Origin: Acidimicrobiia bacterium
Lineage (GTDB): Bacteria > Actinomycetota > Acidimicrobiia > Spongiisociales > Spongiisociaceae
Direction: 5' to 3'
Assembly: GCA_011523395.1 (NCBI GenBank)
Contig: WTGW01000141.1
Location: 1-39,845, forward strand
Length of the DNA: 39,845 nucleotides
Shown here: positions 1 to 8,268 of the stretch, one piece after another
Layout of the letters: the number at the start of each line of letters is the position of its first letter
How positions within the stretch are numbered: position 1 is the first letter of the stretch
Program-made: the position numbers and the translations under genes
Notes under the pieces: model-generated
Told to the model about the DNA's origin: nothing
What the model saw: only the letters and a program-made list of their open reading frames with translations
The model's database searches: none

Positions 1-5
1 CAGGG

Positions 6-44
6 TGGGGAATTTCGCTGACCAACTCTGGGGAATTTCGCTGA
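6..44. repeat. Two 16-base direct repeats, period 23; possible IS21-type element end
   Basis: The 16-base word TGGGGAATTTCGCTGA occurs twice, at 6-21 and 29-44, separated by 7 bases. Multiple short repeats near the termini are typical of IS21-family elements, and this wording resembles IS21-type ends in actinobacterial genomes as I remember them. No transposase lies inside the window, so the element, if real, would extend off the left edge. The family assignment is from memory. Confidence 0.4.
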
Positions 45-186
45 TCGCCATCAACATCTCTCTGGCGGTGGAGACCTACCAGACTTCAGAGGGACTGATC
101 GGCAGACCTCCAGAGTCTATGCCGCTGTTCGCAGAGCGCAGGCGGAGCAGCAGGCCAAAGCATCACCTCGCACACGTTCGAACAGA

Positions 187-660
187 TTGTCATCCCTAAC
201 GGCATCTGGTATTTCGTTAGGCAGCTACGGAACCGAAGCAGAACGCGTCCGGGAACATGAACGGTACGATCAACTGCTCGACGCGGAACACGAGTTACAG
301 GCTGGCTTGTCCGCTCTGGAACACGCGCGTACCTTGGTGCAAGCCGAACTGGCACGAGCAGCTAAGCCAAAGGGGCTCGGGCGGGCAGCCGCCGCCTTTG
401 CCTATCTCACGGCAGTCGGTGTTGTGGTTCCTGTCGTCGGCCTTGCTTGGCGGCCGGTGCCGTCCGACCTCCTCAGTCGTAGATTGCTGATCTTCTTGTT
501 TGTGAGCGGATTGGCCGCTTTAGGGTGGTACCTGATCTGGGCTATCCGTCAGCTGACTAATCTCAGCAACGCCCAGTTCGGAACGAAAGCATCGGAAAGT
601 GTATCTAGCCATCCCGCCCACGCGCAGGGACGGCATGCAGGAGGCACTGAAGACTCGTAA
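187..660 (+). CDS. Hypothetical protein with two membrane segments, possibly 5'-truncated
   Basis: This 157-residue product is not recognised. Residues about 20-58 are charged and helix-forming (Glu/Arg/Ala rich), possibly a short coiled coil. Two hydrophobic segments follow, at about 68-88 and 97-118, and then a polar tail, so the protein is probably anchored in the inner membrane. The TTG at 187 is the only usual start codon in the frame and has no clear ribosome binding site. The frame is open back to base 22, inside the possible IS-end repeats, so the gene may have lost its native 5' end to an insertion. No partner gene is evident. Confidence 0.45.
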   Translation: MSSLTASGISLGSYGTEAERVREHERYDQLLDAEHELQAGLSALEHARTLVQAELARAAKPKGLGRAAAAFAYLTAVGVVVPVVGLAWRPVPSDLLSRRLLIFLFVSGLAALGWYLIWAIRQLTNLSNAQFGTKASESVSSHPAHAQGRHAGGTEDS

Positions 661-1112
661 CGGATACGAGCGAAGGACTGTCCGTTGCTTCATCCGGGAG
701 TGCCTGGGTTCGTGCAGCGAGCTCGTGGGTCAGTCGTACCATGTGTAGTTGACAGATGACTGACCGTCAGGTGACGACCGACAACAGAGCCGCTGGGCCC
801 CCTCGCGGTGTCGACTGGCCGAAGCTCTCCATCCGCGTATCGACGCCTGCGGTACTCGCATACGACCACCGAGCGGATCGGCCCTAACCGGGTGCCCTAG
901 CCCTCCCGCCCTCGCTAGTGGCGCGGGGTCGGTCCTGCACCGGCTGGAGGGCGTGGCCTGTAACGGGTCTAGGTATCTAGACCTGGCATCGCGGGGAGCC
1001 ATACCACACAGCCGGTCGCGTGTTCCGAGCAAGCCGGGCACCTGTTCGAGCCCGCCCGGGATGTCCCATCCCCGTACAGGACCAGTTGCATCGAACCTCG
1101 CTGCCTCCGGTC
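661..1112. other. Non-coding stretch with one short hairpin
   Basis: I see no convincing gene, tRNA or repeat family in these 450 bases. The only clear structure is a perfect 7-base-pair inverted repeat with a 4-base loop at 966-983 (GGTCTAG, gtat, CTAGACC). It could form a small hairpin, but it has no T-run and no gene directly before it. Confidence 0.4.
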
Positions 1113-1118
1113 TAGTCT
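1113..1118 (+). promoter_or_regulatory. Putative -10 box of a leaderless methyltransferase gene
   Basis: TAGTCT fits the TAnnnT pattern of actinobacterial -10 elements and ends 7 bases before the ATG at 1126. Transcription would start at or next to the start codon. There is no Shine-Dalgarno sequence before the ATG, which fits a leaderless mRNA. No good -35 hexamer is visible. Confidence 0.4.
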
Positions 1119-1125
1119 GTGGTTG

Positions 1126-2103
1126 ATGGACGACTTCGTTGTGGGCACACAGGTGGACGGGCTCGCGGATTACGTGCCACGTGAGCTCTGGGAGGTAGTC
1201 AGAGAGCACGGCCATCAGAAGGCATTGCCCCTTATCGCGCGGACTCCGGCCCTTTCCTCAATGGCAGAATACGCAGCGCAACTGGTCCCTTCACAGCATC
1301 GCGTTCTACTTGGCGACAGTCGATCTTGGGATGACCTTCCTGATGAAAGTGTTCATCTCGTAGTTACGTCACCTCCCTATTGGAATCTCAAGCCATATGA
1401 GTCAGGCATGGGCCAACTCGGCCTGATAGAGGACTTTGATGAGTTTCTGGATCAACTAGACAGAGTATGGACGCATTGCCTCCGGGCCCTTACACCGGGT
1501 GGCCGGCTGATTATCATTACCGGAGATGTACTTGTTCCACGTCGAAAATACGGTCGACATGTCGTATTTCCGCTCCATGCTGGTCTTCAAGAGCGGGCCA
1601 GGCGCCTTGGCTTCGATAACTTGGCGCCGATCATCTGGCATAAGATCGGAAACGTGGCTTTGGAAGTCGAAAACAGTGGGCGCTTCCTGGGCAAGCCTTA
1701 CGAGCCCAATGGCATCATTAAGAACGACATAGAGTTCATTCTCTTTCAGCGCAAGCCCGGTGGTTACCGGAGCCCGTCACTTGAGGCAAGACTCCTATCG
1801 GTTATCCCTTCCAAAAGTCACGCTGAGTGGTTCCGTCAAGTGTGGAACATGGGCGGTACCAGCACGAAGGCCCATCCTGCACCGTACCCGGAACGGCTAA
1901 TAGTGAGGCTGATGCGCATGTTCAGCTTTGTAGGCGACACCGTACTTGACCCTTTTCTCGGGTCCGGTACTACCACTGTTGGTGCTGGAAAGTGGGGCAG
2001 GAATAGTATCGGAAGAGAGGTGGAACCTACTTACTTCGTCCATGCGCGGAACCGAATCACACGTGAACTAAGCCAACTGCCCCTCTCTCAGAATAGGGGA
2101 TGA
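1126..2103 (+). CDS. Type II DNA methyltransferase (N6-adenine/N4-cytosine class)
   Basis: This is the modification half of a restriction-modification pair. It would methylate the recognition site of the endonuclease encoded next, using S-adenosylmethionine. The catalytic motif TSPPYWN is at residues 81-87 and the cofactor motif DPFLGSGTT at 275-283, so the catalytic motif precedes the SAM motif, as in the beta-type arrangement of the N6_N4_Mtase family. At 325 residues it is a normal single-domain size. I chose the ATG at 1126 over the TTG at 1123 because a TAnnnT box sits 7 bases upstream. The stop overlaps the endonuclease start by four bases (ATGA), so the two are translationally coupled. 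Codon use is more A+T-rich than downstream genes, suggesting transfer. The SPPY motif alone does not settle adenine versus cytosine. Confidence 0.9.
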   Translation: MDDFVVGTQVDGLADYVPRELWEVVREHGHQKALPLIARTPALSSMAEYAAQLVPSQHRVLLGDSRSWDDLPDESVHLVVTSPPYWNLKPYESGMGQLGLIEDFDEFLDQLDRVWTHCLRALTPGGRLIIITGDVLVPRRKYGRHVVFPLHAGLQERARRLGFDNLAPIIWHKIGNVALEVENSGRFLGKPYEPNGIIKNDIEFILFQRKPGGYRSPSLEARLLSVIPSKSHAEWFRQVWNMGGTSTKAHPAPYPERLIVRLMRMFSFVGDTVLDPFLGSGTTTVGAGKWGRNSIGREVEPTYFVHARNRITRELSQLPLSQNRG

Positions 2104-2822
2104 TGATGAACGAGTTACTAGAGACCTTTCAACCAGCGGTCCAATGGTTTTGGGATAGGCGTGCGGCAGCTACTCGGCGTCAACAGGAGGGATCATCTAT
2201 AGACAAGGGCGGAAGGCAGGCAGTAACCAGTGGTGGACATCTAGACGGGTTCCTAGATACAATACAACAACTCGTGATTGAGAATAGTCTCGCCTCATTC
2301 ATGGAAATCAAAAGAGGCCGGCGTCTCCCGGTGTTACCCGGCTACTTTCGACCCGAGAAGGAATGGGATCTTGTTATCCTGAAGAATTCACAGATCGCGG
2401 CTGTCATTGAGTTGAAGGCACAGGTAGGTCCCTCATTCGGAAACAACTTCAACAACCGTGCTGAGGAAGCCCTGGGCAACGCAGACGACTTCTGGACGGC
2501 ATATCGTGAGGGCGCGTTCGGTGACCAGCTTCCGCCTTGGCTGGGGTATCTGTTTTTGCTCGAGGACCATCCAGCGGCGAACAGACCTGTTAGACTTCAA
2601 GAACCTCTTCGCTCCGTATTGCCTGCCTTTCGTCAGGCTTCTTACGCTCGCCGGTACGAGATTTTGCTAAGGCGAATGGTTCGAGAACGCCGATATTCTG
2701 CTACGACGCTACTAATGTCCAAGAGACCGGAGGATTCTAACGCGCAGCTCACCGAGCCAGCGCCGGACCTCGGTATCGCACCATGGATGCGATCGCTTGA
2801 GGGGCACTTGTCTGGCTTTTAG
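2100..2822 (+). CDS. Type II restriction endonuclease, PaeR7I/XhoI family
   Basis: This is the cutting partner of the upstream methyltransferase. I recognise the PaeR7I/XhoI family from the conserved core: PGYFRPEKEWD, then a PD-(D/E)XK-type centre with Asp90 (EWDLVIL) and Glu104/Lys106 (IELKAQVGPSFGNNFNNR), followed by DFWTAYREGAFG and WLGYLFLLED. The length of about 240 residues matches PaeR7I. Known members cut CTCGAG, so that is the predicted target. Three consecutive ATGs (2100, 2103, 2106) are possible starts. The first gives the ATGA overlap with the methyltransferase stop; the third has a GGGG six bases upstream. The gene ends the short R-M operon and shares its A+T-rich codon use. 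The motifs are intact, so the enzyme is probably active. Confidence 0.92.
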   Translation: MMMNELLETFQPAVQWFWDRRAAATRRQQEGSSIDKGGRQAVTSGGHLDGFLDTIQQLVIENSLASFMEIKRGRRLPVLPGYFRPEKEWDLVILKNSQIAAVIELKAQVGPSFGNNFNNRAEEALGNADDFWTAYREGAFGDQLPPWLGYLFLLEDHPAANRPVRLQEPLRSVLPAFRQASYARRYEILLRRMVRERRYSATTLLMSKRPEDSNAQLTEPAPDLGIAPWMRSLEGHLSGF

Positions 2823-3092
2823 GGTGCTTCGTTTGAGGACGGCAAGCGCGCTTCCGTAGCGCAACCTAGTGAGGTTGACGGGTCTCTGTCCTTGTCCGGA
2901 ATGGTCCGGTTTGCCCGTGTGACAGTATTTGCCCCAACCGCACTCGGAGGCTTTCTCGGGCGGCAGGTATGCTCAATGACCACCACTCCGGCGTTGACAG
3001 TCGACTGGTCCGCTCCAGGTAGTTTCCTGCTTCTGTTCGATGTGGACGGCGATATCCAATGTGCGGGTTCGGCGGTTTGGAGCCGCCCCGGC

Positions 3093-3197
3093 TTACGCCC
3101 ACATGGTGACTGTGATGGCCATGGCCGTTTGGCCGATGATGCCGATTCCGCCCTTGGCACGGCCGATCCATCGTGACCGGCCCTCGTAGATGGCGTT
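3093..3197 (-). pseudogene. 3' relic of a DUF1761-family gene
   Basis: Read on the minus strand this encodes the last ~34 residues of a DUF1761-like membrane protein (NAIYEGRSRWIGRAKGGIGI and onward to a TAA stop). It matches the C-terminus of the intact gene at 37225-37635 at most positions. Similarity stops abruptly at about 3197, so the first three quarters of the gene are gone. At DNA level it is roughly four-fifths identical to the other decayed copy at 7596-8004, which makes it an old paralogue rather than a fresh duplicate. Confidence 0.75.
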
Positions 3198-3260
3198 GCT
3201 TACAGGGGAAGAAACTACGGAAACCGTTTCGATGTTGCCACTGATGCAGCGGAAGTGGGG

Positions 3261-3872
3261 CTAGGAGGCATCCTGCACGTTGGCTGACCTCCGTCGCCGA
3301 CGTTCGGCAAACTCATCGAACCTTTGACGATAAACGAAGACGTAGTCGACGATGGCCTCAGTGAAGGCAATCGTGTCCTCTGCGTCAGCGCGACCGACTT
3401 GAAAGGCGACACCATGTGCGGCCTTGTTGCCCATTGCCCTGAGTTCGGAGGCCCATTCATGGAGTTGAGTGTCGATGTGGCCGTCTTCCTTGAGCCGTTC
3501 CAGCGCCCGATACAGGTTTCTCTCGTTGATGCCGAGATGATCGGCTGCAGCTTCGAGCACCTTTCGGCACATGATTGCTGAGGCGGTGTAAGCCCGCGCG
3601 TTGAAGCACACTATGGCTTCCCGGTAGGCTACGCGAAGCGTCTTGGGCACGGCGGCATGGAGCATTGATCGATCGACCGGGAACATGCGCCATGGATCGG
3701 ACCAGACATCAGGTCCGTATTCCTCCTTGCCGAGCAGCATCGGCCTATCGCACTTTCGACATGACACCAGTATCGCCATAGCTGGTGGGCCTTCGCGTGG
3801 CTTCCAATATCGGTGCTCCCCGTGCTCGGCGACAGCTACATGTTCATTACAGGCCGGGCAGTGGCTGAGCAT
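3261..3872 (-). CDS. Cys-motif plus DUF4145 domain protein, third gene of the Gabija operon
   Basis: This 203-residue protein has an N-terminal CPAC (residues 5-8) and CRKC (38-41) pair, probably a structural zinc site. An all-helical DUF4145-like domain follows from about residue 70, with the signature LRAMGNKAAHG at 144-154; the C-terminus is Arg-rich. DUF4145 domains resemble HEPN-type helical modules and are often found beside restriction and other defence genes; no enzymatic activity is assumed. The ATG at 3872 is strongly supported by AAAGGAG five bases upstream. A longer reading from 3959 would overlap the helicase gene. The gene begins 47 bases after the gajB stop on the same strand, so it is probably co-transcribed with gajA and gajB. 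A role as regulator, sensor or accessory effector is inference only. Confidence 0.8.
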   Translation of the reverse strand: MLSHCPACNEHVAVAEHGEHRYWKPREGPPAMAILVSCRKCDRPMLLGKEEYGPDVWSDPWRMFPVDRSMLHAAVPKTLRVAYREAIVCFNARAYTASAIMCRKVLEAAADHLGINERNLYRALERLKEDGHIDTQLHEWASELRAMGNKAAHGVAFQVGRADAEDTIAFTEAIVDYVFVYRQRFDEFAERRRRRSANVQDAS

Positions 3873-3919
3873 TGGACTCCTTTGGTGCTGGGTCTGAGGC
3901 GCTTGTCCTCTGGCATCTG

Positions 3920-5644
3920 TCACGCGATCGAGATGGAGGACGGTACGAAGGGTACACACGTGGCTTCGAGGATTCGGGCTGTCTGGTCTCCGTGAGAATG
4001 GGGGACGGAAAGTACGAGGAGATCTGAAGGTCTCGAGGCACCAACATATAGAACCCTTCGGTCTTCGGTCGGTCGATCACACTCCCAGTGGTCGAGCACG
4101 GTCGAGCCTTCATGGTTGGTTGGCAGGTTCTGTGGAATCCGCAGCAACACTGCTCGAAACTCTTGACCCTTGACGCTGTGTACCGTTCCAGCCGGAAGAG
4201 TGCCCTCACTATTGCCCGTCACCATAGTGGCGACAGTGCTCCACGACTCGGCACGAGGAGTTCGGATCGCACCAGGTGAAAGTGAATTGCCCGCCGGCCA
4301 CTCCACGCGAGTGAGCGAGCTCTTGAGCGATGTGGTGAACTGGGTCCTCCCAGTCTTGAGCTGGTTGCTTAGAGTAGCGACTAATTGAGCAATTAGCCGT
4401 TTGAACCATCGTTGATCGATGTCGCCATCGAGGAGCAGAGCCTCAACCGATTGAGAGCCATGTAGCCCAATGAAGTGGAGTACAAGCATCTCGATCGTGT
4501 ACCGGGCACGACGTTTGTCCTTGGGCGTCGACAGGGGGTTCGACAGGATCGCGGTTGCGATGGCGATCTTCGCCACCCGATCTGATGTTCTTGAGTCGTT
4601 CAAGGGCTGACCTGCGATTTCCATGGCGTCTTTCCTGCGATGCGCTATAACGATGGATTCGCCGTGATCGATATCGTAATCGTCAAGAAGTCCGATAAAC
4701 CTCTCCCTGATTTCATCGGACTTTCCACCGATGAGCAACACGACCGGATGACCCTCGCTGGGATCCAAAGGCGACTCTTCGATGCGACCAGCACGCAACG
4801 AACTGTTGATTGAGCAAATTGCTGGACTACTCCGCCGGTTCGTCATCAGGTCTGGAAGCCTTCGTAGGGAAGATGCGAACCCGAGCACCTTTTGCGGAAC
4901 AGCATTGCGGAACTCGTAGATTGACTGATCCATGTCGGCGACGAGCACGAGATCCACACCCGAGTCGTGACACAGAGACAGAATCTCAAGTTCGTCGGGA
5001 CCACAGTCTTGCATCTCATCAACGATGATCTCTGCGAACCGACCACCGAGGCGCTCTCGAAGTACATGGCGCCGAGTGTGGTCCGACAAGAGTGATCGCG
5101 CGATTACCCGAGCCGCAGAACAGCTCAAGAGCCCAGCTCCGACCAGGCCCTTCCACCGGCGCGTGGCGATCGAGCACAGGCGCATAGCCTCGCGGTCAGC
5201 AAGCCTCCTGTGGGCCTTCCAGAGCCCTGCGTGTGGGCGCTCAATGTCGAGTGTGCAGACTCCATCGGCCTCGAAGTCGAACCACTCGAGACGGAAAGCG
5301 ATACGAGGGGATCCAGGGAGCCGAACCTCCGTGTTGTCTAACTCACCCCAATCCTCTATGTAGGACGGTTGGGTTCCCCTTGCGGCAAGGTATGGTGTGA
5401 CGAGGAACCGATGAATGAACGCATCAAACGTACCCACGTAGTGTGGCGACCTCAGAGCCTCGACAGCGGCGCCGCAGCGTTCCCTTGCCTCGTCGATGGC
5501 ACTGTTACTGAACGAGACAAGGGCAATGCCCTTCCGTTTCTCGCTTGTGGCGCGAGCGAGGTATCGACCGACTACCTGATACGTCTTGCCAGCACCCGGA
5601 CAAGCAGCTAAGAACGAGTTGGGTTGGGCATCACGAAGAAACAT
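3920..5644 (-). CDS. gajB: Gabija-type protein GajB, UvrD/Rep-like superfamily 1 helicase
   Basis: GajB acts with the GajA nuclease in Gabija anti-phage defence, where it is thought to sense or process DNA ends and activate cutting. The helicase motifs are visible: Walker A CPGAGKT (15-21), DEMQD (209-213) as motif II, VADMDQSIYEFRNA (about 235-248) as motif III, TVHSVKGQEF (about 487-496) as motif V and VLYVGASRP as motif VI. The product from ATG 5644 has 574 residues, longer than the roughly 500 I remember for the Bacillus GajB. The reading frame continues upstream to 5764, but that would overlap gajA by 134 bases. The chosen ATG overlaps it by only 14 and has AGGA at suitable spacing. Because the partner is an OLD nuclease, this could equally be described as a class 2 OLD system helicase. 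Confidence 0.85.
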   Translation of the reverse strand: MFLRDAQPNSFLAACPGAGKTYQVVGRYLARATSEKRKGIALVSFSNSAIDEARERCGAAVEALRSPHYVGTFDAFIHRFLVTPYLAARGTQPSYIEDWGELDNTEVRLPGSPRIAFRLEWFDFEADGVCTLDIERPHAGLWKAHRRLADREAMRLCSIATRRWKGLVGAGLLSCSAARVIARSLLSDHTRRHVLRERLGGRFAEIIVDEMQDCGPDELEILSLCHDSGVDLVLVADMDQSIYEFRNAVPQKVLGFASSLRRLPDLMTNRRSSPAICSINSSLRAGRIEESPLDPSEGHPVVLLIGGKSDEIRERFIGLLDDYDIDHGESIVIAHRRKDAMEIAGQPLNDSRTSDRVAKIAIATAILSNPLSTPKDKRRARYTIEMLVLHFIGLHGSQSVEALLLDGDIDQRWFKRLIAQLVATLSNQLKTGRTQFTTSLKSSLTRVEWPAGNSLSPGAIRTPRAESWSTVATMVTGNSEGTLPAGTVHSVKGQEFRAVLLRIPQNLPTNHEGSTVLDHWECDRPTEDRRVLYVGASRPSDLLVLSVPHSHGDQTARILEATCVPFVPSSISIA

Positions 5645-7478
5645 CCTCGGTCCTGCCCCCTTCCACAGGCGCGGTGACAGTCCGGATGGCTCGTTTGAGG
5701 TAATCCGGAATGTTGAATTGAGCTGACCCAGCCAGTTCTGCTGCGATCGACTGTGCGTACTCACCTTTGCGGACTCGGAGCCTGTCCTGCCTCATGGCAA
5801 TGTACATCTGGTTCGCGGCACGGACCGGGTCGTCGACGGCTACACATTCGTTCCACAGGGCCTCAGAGCGTGGATGCTGTTTGAGGTATGCGGCCTTCAT
5901 CATTTCAGCATTTCCGGCGCGAAGGAGATCGGCCTCGAGAGTGAGCTGGGACTGGAAGACCTTCAACCGCTCCTCACAGCCTAGACCCTGCGCGATCAGC
6001 ATGAGCTTTGTGTTCCGATCCCCCGGTGGGCCGATCTCGCCCTCTTCATCGATCCTTGGATCGCCATCAGTTAGAACGACCACCTTGTCTGCGAGTCGGT
6101 TTGATGCGACGTTCCCTAGCAGGAGGCGTACGTAGGGCGAGAAGTCAACGCTTCCGACGTTGATCAGGGTGACGCCCCTCCATACGCTCCGGAAGTGGTT
6201 GGAACCAAGAAACTTGCGGGCCAACTCTGAGACGATAAGCACCTCTGATATCCCTTCAACCAGCAAAAATCGTCGACCAAAAAACAACTCGGCTCGGGTT
6301 ACATCAAGGTATCGATCGATCTTGCTGCGTTCGCTATCCGAGAGCGGGAGCTCAGACAACGGGATTGCAACCGTTAGCTGAGAAAGAGACCTTGGAGCGC
6401 CAGGCGATTCTTGGTCCTCGGCTTCAGCTACTGGTCCGAAGATGCTCTTTGTGACCACCACACGTTCTGTTCCCACCACGCTTGCGATGTTCGGTGAATG
6501 GGTTGTCACAACGACCTGGATTCGACCTGCGGGAGCCCTCTCATCGGAGCGCTCAACCGAGGCTTTGGCTGCGTCGAGCAGGAAGTCGAGCAAGACTCGC
6601 TGAAGCTGCGGATGTAAGTGGGCTTCCGGTTCCTCGACCAGAAAGAGGGTCAATTCGTGCTCCGAAGCGTGCTGGAGTTCAAGGACGACACTGGAGAGAT
6701 ACAGGAGATTCGAGTATCCAAGGCCCGAACTCGCGATATCGGTTGGCTCGAGATCCCGTTCCGCCATCTTCATTCTCAAGCTGCTCACAAGCTTGCGAAT
6801 GCTCTGGTCGACGGGACGGATCTCAAGGTGTTGTTCTCGGATCGGCCTCGTCAGGTCCCTCAGCTGTTCATCCATGCCTGATCGTACGTTTTCGATCACT
6901 GAATGTTTGGAAAGTTCATTCAGTCCCTTGGTAGCCTCACCAGTGAAGTCCTCCAGATCATCCTGGTTTGCGAGGCTCTCCACGATCTGGGCTAGTCGGC
7001 CACCCTGGGATGAGTCGAGTGCCCATTGCGCGTCACGGAGCGGCCTTGCGTAGACATGACAGACTCGGTCCCGATTCTCGAGTTCGGGATCGTTGCTGTC
7101 CAATGGACCTGCGAGGCGATCGGTTCGTGCCCCGCGTGGGGCTGAATCGTCCAGACGAAATCGAGATGCATAGACGACCTCATCAGCTGACTCGTCGATG
7201 GCAGTAGTGAACAAGCCTCGCTGAGTTGGTGTCAGTTCGTTGAAGCGCAGGCGGAGCAAGATAGGTTCACCATCGGCCCAGAATGAGAAATCATCGTCCT
7301 TCTCGAAGTATCGAGATCGGCGCCCCGAAGCGGGTGCGGTCGCCAGTCTGATCGCATCGATCACGTTCGACTTACCGGAGTTGTTCTCGCCAACCAGCAC
7401 CGTCAACAGAGGATCGAAGGTGAGTGTTGTGTCCCCGCACGAACGGAAGTTGGCGATTTCCATCATGCTAAGCCTCAA
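5631..7478 (-). CDS. gajA: Gabija-type protein GajA, OLD-family ATPase/Toprim nuclease
   Basis: GajA is the ATP-regulated DNA nicking or cutting subunit of Gabija. The N-terminal ABC-type ATPase has Walker A GENNSGKS at residues 30-37, a signature region near SSGLGYSN (about 250-257), Walker B LFLVEEPEAHLHPQ (278-291) and the switch His in VVTTHSPN. The C-terminal Toprim domain has Glu408 (LLVEGISEV) and Asp471/Asp473 (LTDGDP), so the metal site looks intact. The 615-residue length is normal for the family. I chose the TTG at 7478: it has GGAG six bases upstream and gives the standard first strand (MRLSMMEIANFRS). The ATG at 7466 would cut into that strand. The gene is first in a three-gene minus-strand operon with gajB and the DUF4145 gene. 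Confidence 0.87.
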   Translation of the reverse strand: MRLSMMEIANFRSCGDTTLTFDPLLTVLVGENNSGKSNVIDAIRLATAPASGRRSRYFEKDDDFSFWADGEPILLRLRFNELTPTQRGLFTTAIDESADEVVYASRFRLDDSAPRGARTDRLAGPLDSNDPELENRDRVCHVYARPLRDAQWALDSSQGGRLAQIVESLANQDDLEDFTGEATKGLNELSKHSVIENVRSGMDEQLRDLTRPIREQHLEIRPVDQSIRKLVSSLRMKMAERDLEPTDIASSGLGYSNLLYLSSVVLELQHASEHELTLFLVEEPEAHLHPQLQRVLLDFLLDAAKASVERSDERAPAGRIQVVVTTHSPNIASVVGTERVVVTKSIFGPVAEAEDQESPGAPRSLSQLTVAIPLSELPLSDSERSKIDRYLDVTRAELFFGRRFLLVEGISEVLIVSELARKFLGSNHFRSVWRGVTLINVGSVDFSPYVRLLLGNVASNRLADKVVVLTDGDPRIDEEGEIGPPGDRNTKLMLIAQGLGCEERLKVFQSQLTLEADLLRAGNAEMMKAAYLKQHPRSEALWNECVAVDDPVRAANQMYIAMRQDRLRVRKGEYAQSIAAELAGSAQFNIPDYLKRAIRTVTAPVEGGRTEDVSS

Positions 7479-7595
7479 CGCTCGCTCCAATCTTCATGAC
7501 CTGGTGAAGAACCGGTGAGTGGATAACAGCAGTGATACTTGATTTATCGGTAAGCTACGCTGTACAACACGGCTGTGATTCCATGCTATCTCAGA

Positions 7596-8004
7596 TCACG
7601 CCCAGGTGGTGACTATCACGGCCATGACTGCGTGGCCGATGATGCCGATGCCTCCGTTGGCGCGGACGATCCATCGTCCCCGGCCTTCGTAGATGGCCTT
7701 GACCATGGCATGTAGTGCTACGAAGGCGAATCCGGTCAGCAGGCCCAGGACTAGGCCTTCACAGACGGTCGAGGCTCCGATGCCGCGGGCAATCGTGGCC
7801 AGGACGGTCGCCATCACCAGGTGGGCGACGAAGCTAAGGACGAAGAGATAGGTTTGGGGTCCGTCGGAGGACGAAGGGTCGACCCTGGCCGCTTCCTTCC
7901 ATTTGGTTCCGATGACCTTCGGTTGGTAGAGATGGTGGCCAGGCCAAGGGCATGATGGCCGCGACGATGATCGCCAGCCAGTTCAATCCGCTGAGTTAGA
8001 GCCG
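7596..8004 (-). pseudogene. Near-full-length DUF1761-family pseudogene
   Basis: This aligns along its whole length with the intact DUF1761 gene at 37225-37635. Four lesions disable it: the GTG start has become CGG (8002-8004), the third codon TCA has become TAA (7996-7998), and there are two single-base deletions in the region of codons 18-27. The second half remains open to the TGA at 7596 and still encodes recognisable protein (residues such as RWIVRANGGIGIIGH). It lies just beyond the gajA 5' end, so with the relic at 3093-3197 it brackets the Gabija operon in the same orientation. Confidence 0.82.
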
Positions 8005-8268
8005 GCCATGCTGGAAGGTGTGGTCCCGGTCGGTGGATAGCGTCTAACCGATTATCCGATGTTGGTGTCGATTGCTTGGACGACCGGGACGGTGCCTTGT
8101 GTCCTCCGCCCGCCTCATTGATGGACAGGTGTTCACGGGTCCGTCGCGGCCGCTACCGGTTGGTTTGCCCCGTCACTACCACCTCGCGGTTGTCCACCCT
8201 TTCTGGGCTGGCTGGGGTGGGCGTTCCCATCATCGGGGGAAGGTCCGTCGGGTGTGCTGGGATAGGGG

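Noticed and set aside
749-770. Possible third copy of the TTGACAG/CTGAC operator word
   Set aside because: The arms are only three to four bases apart, there is no matching -10 box, and no gene starts nearby.
1030-1090. Possible tRNA T-loop (GTTCGAGCC)
   Set aside because: No matching acceptor, D or anticodon stems could be paired around it.
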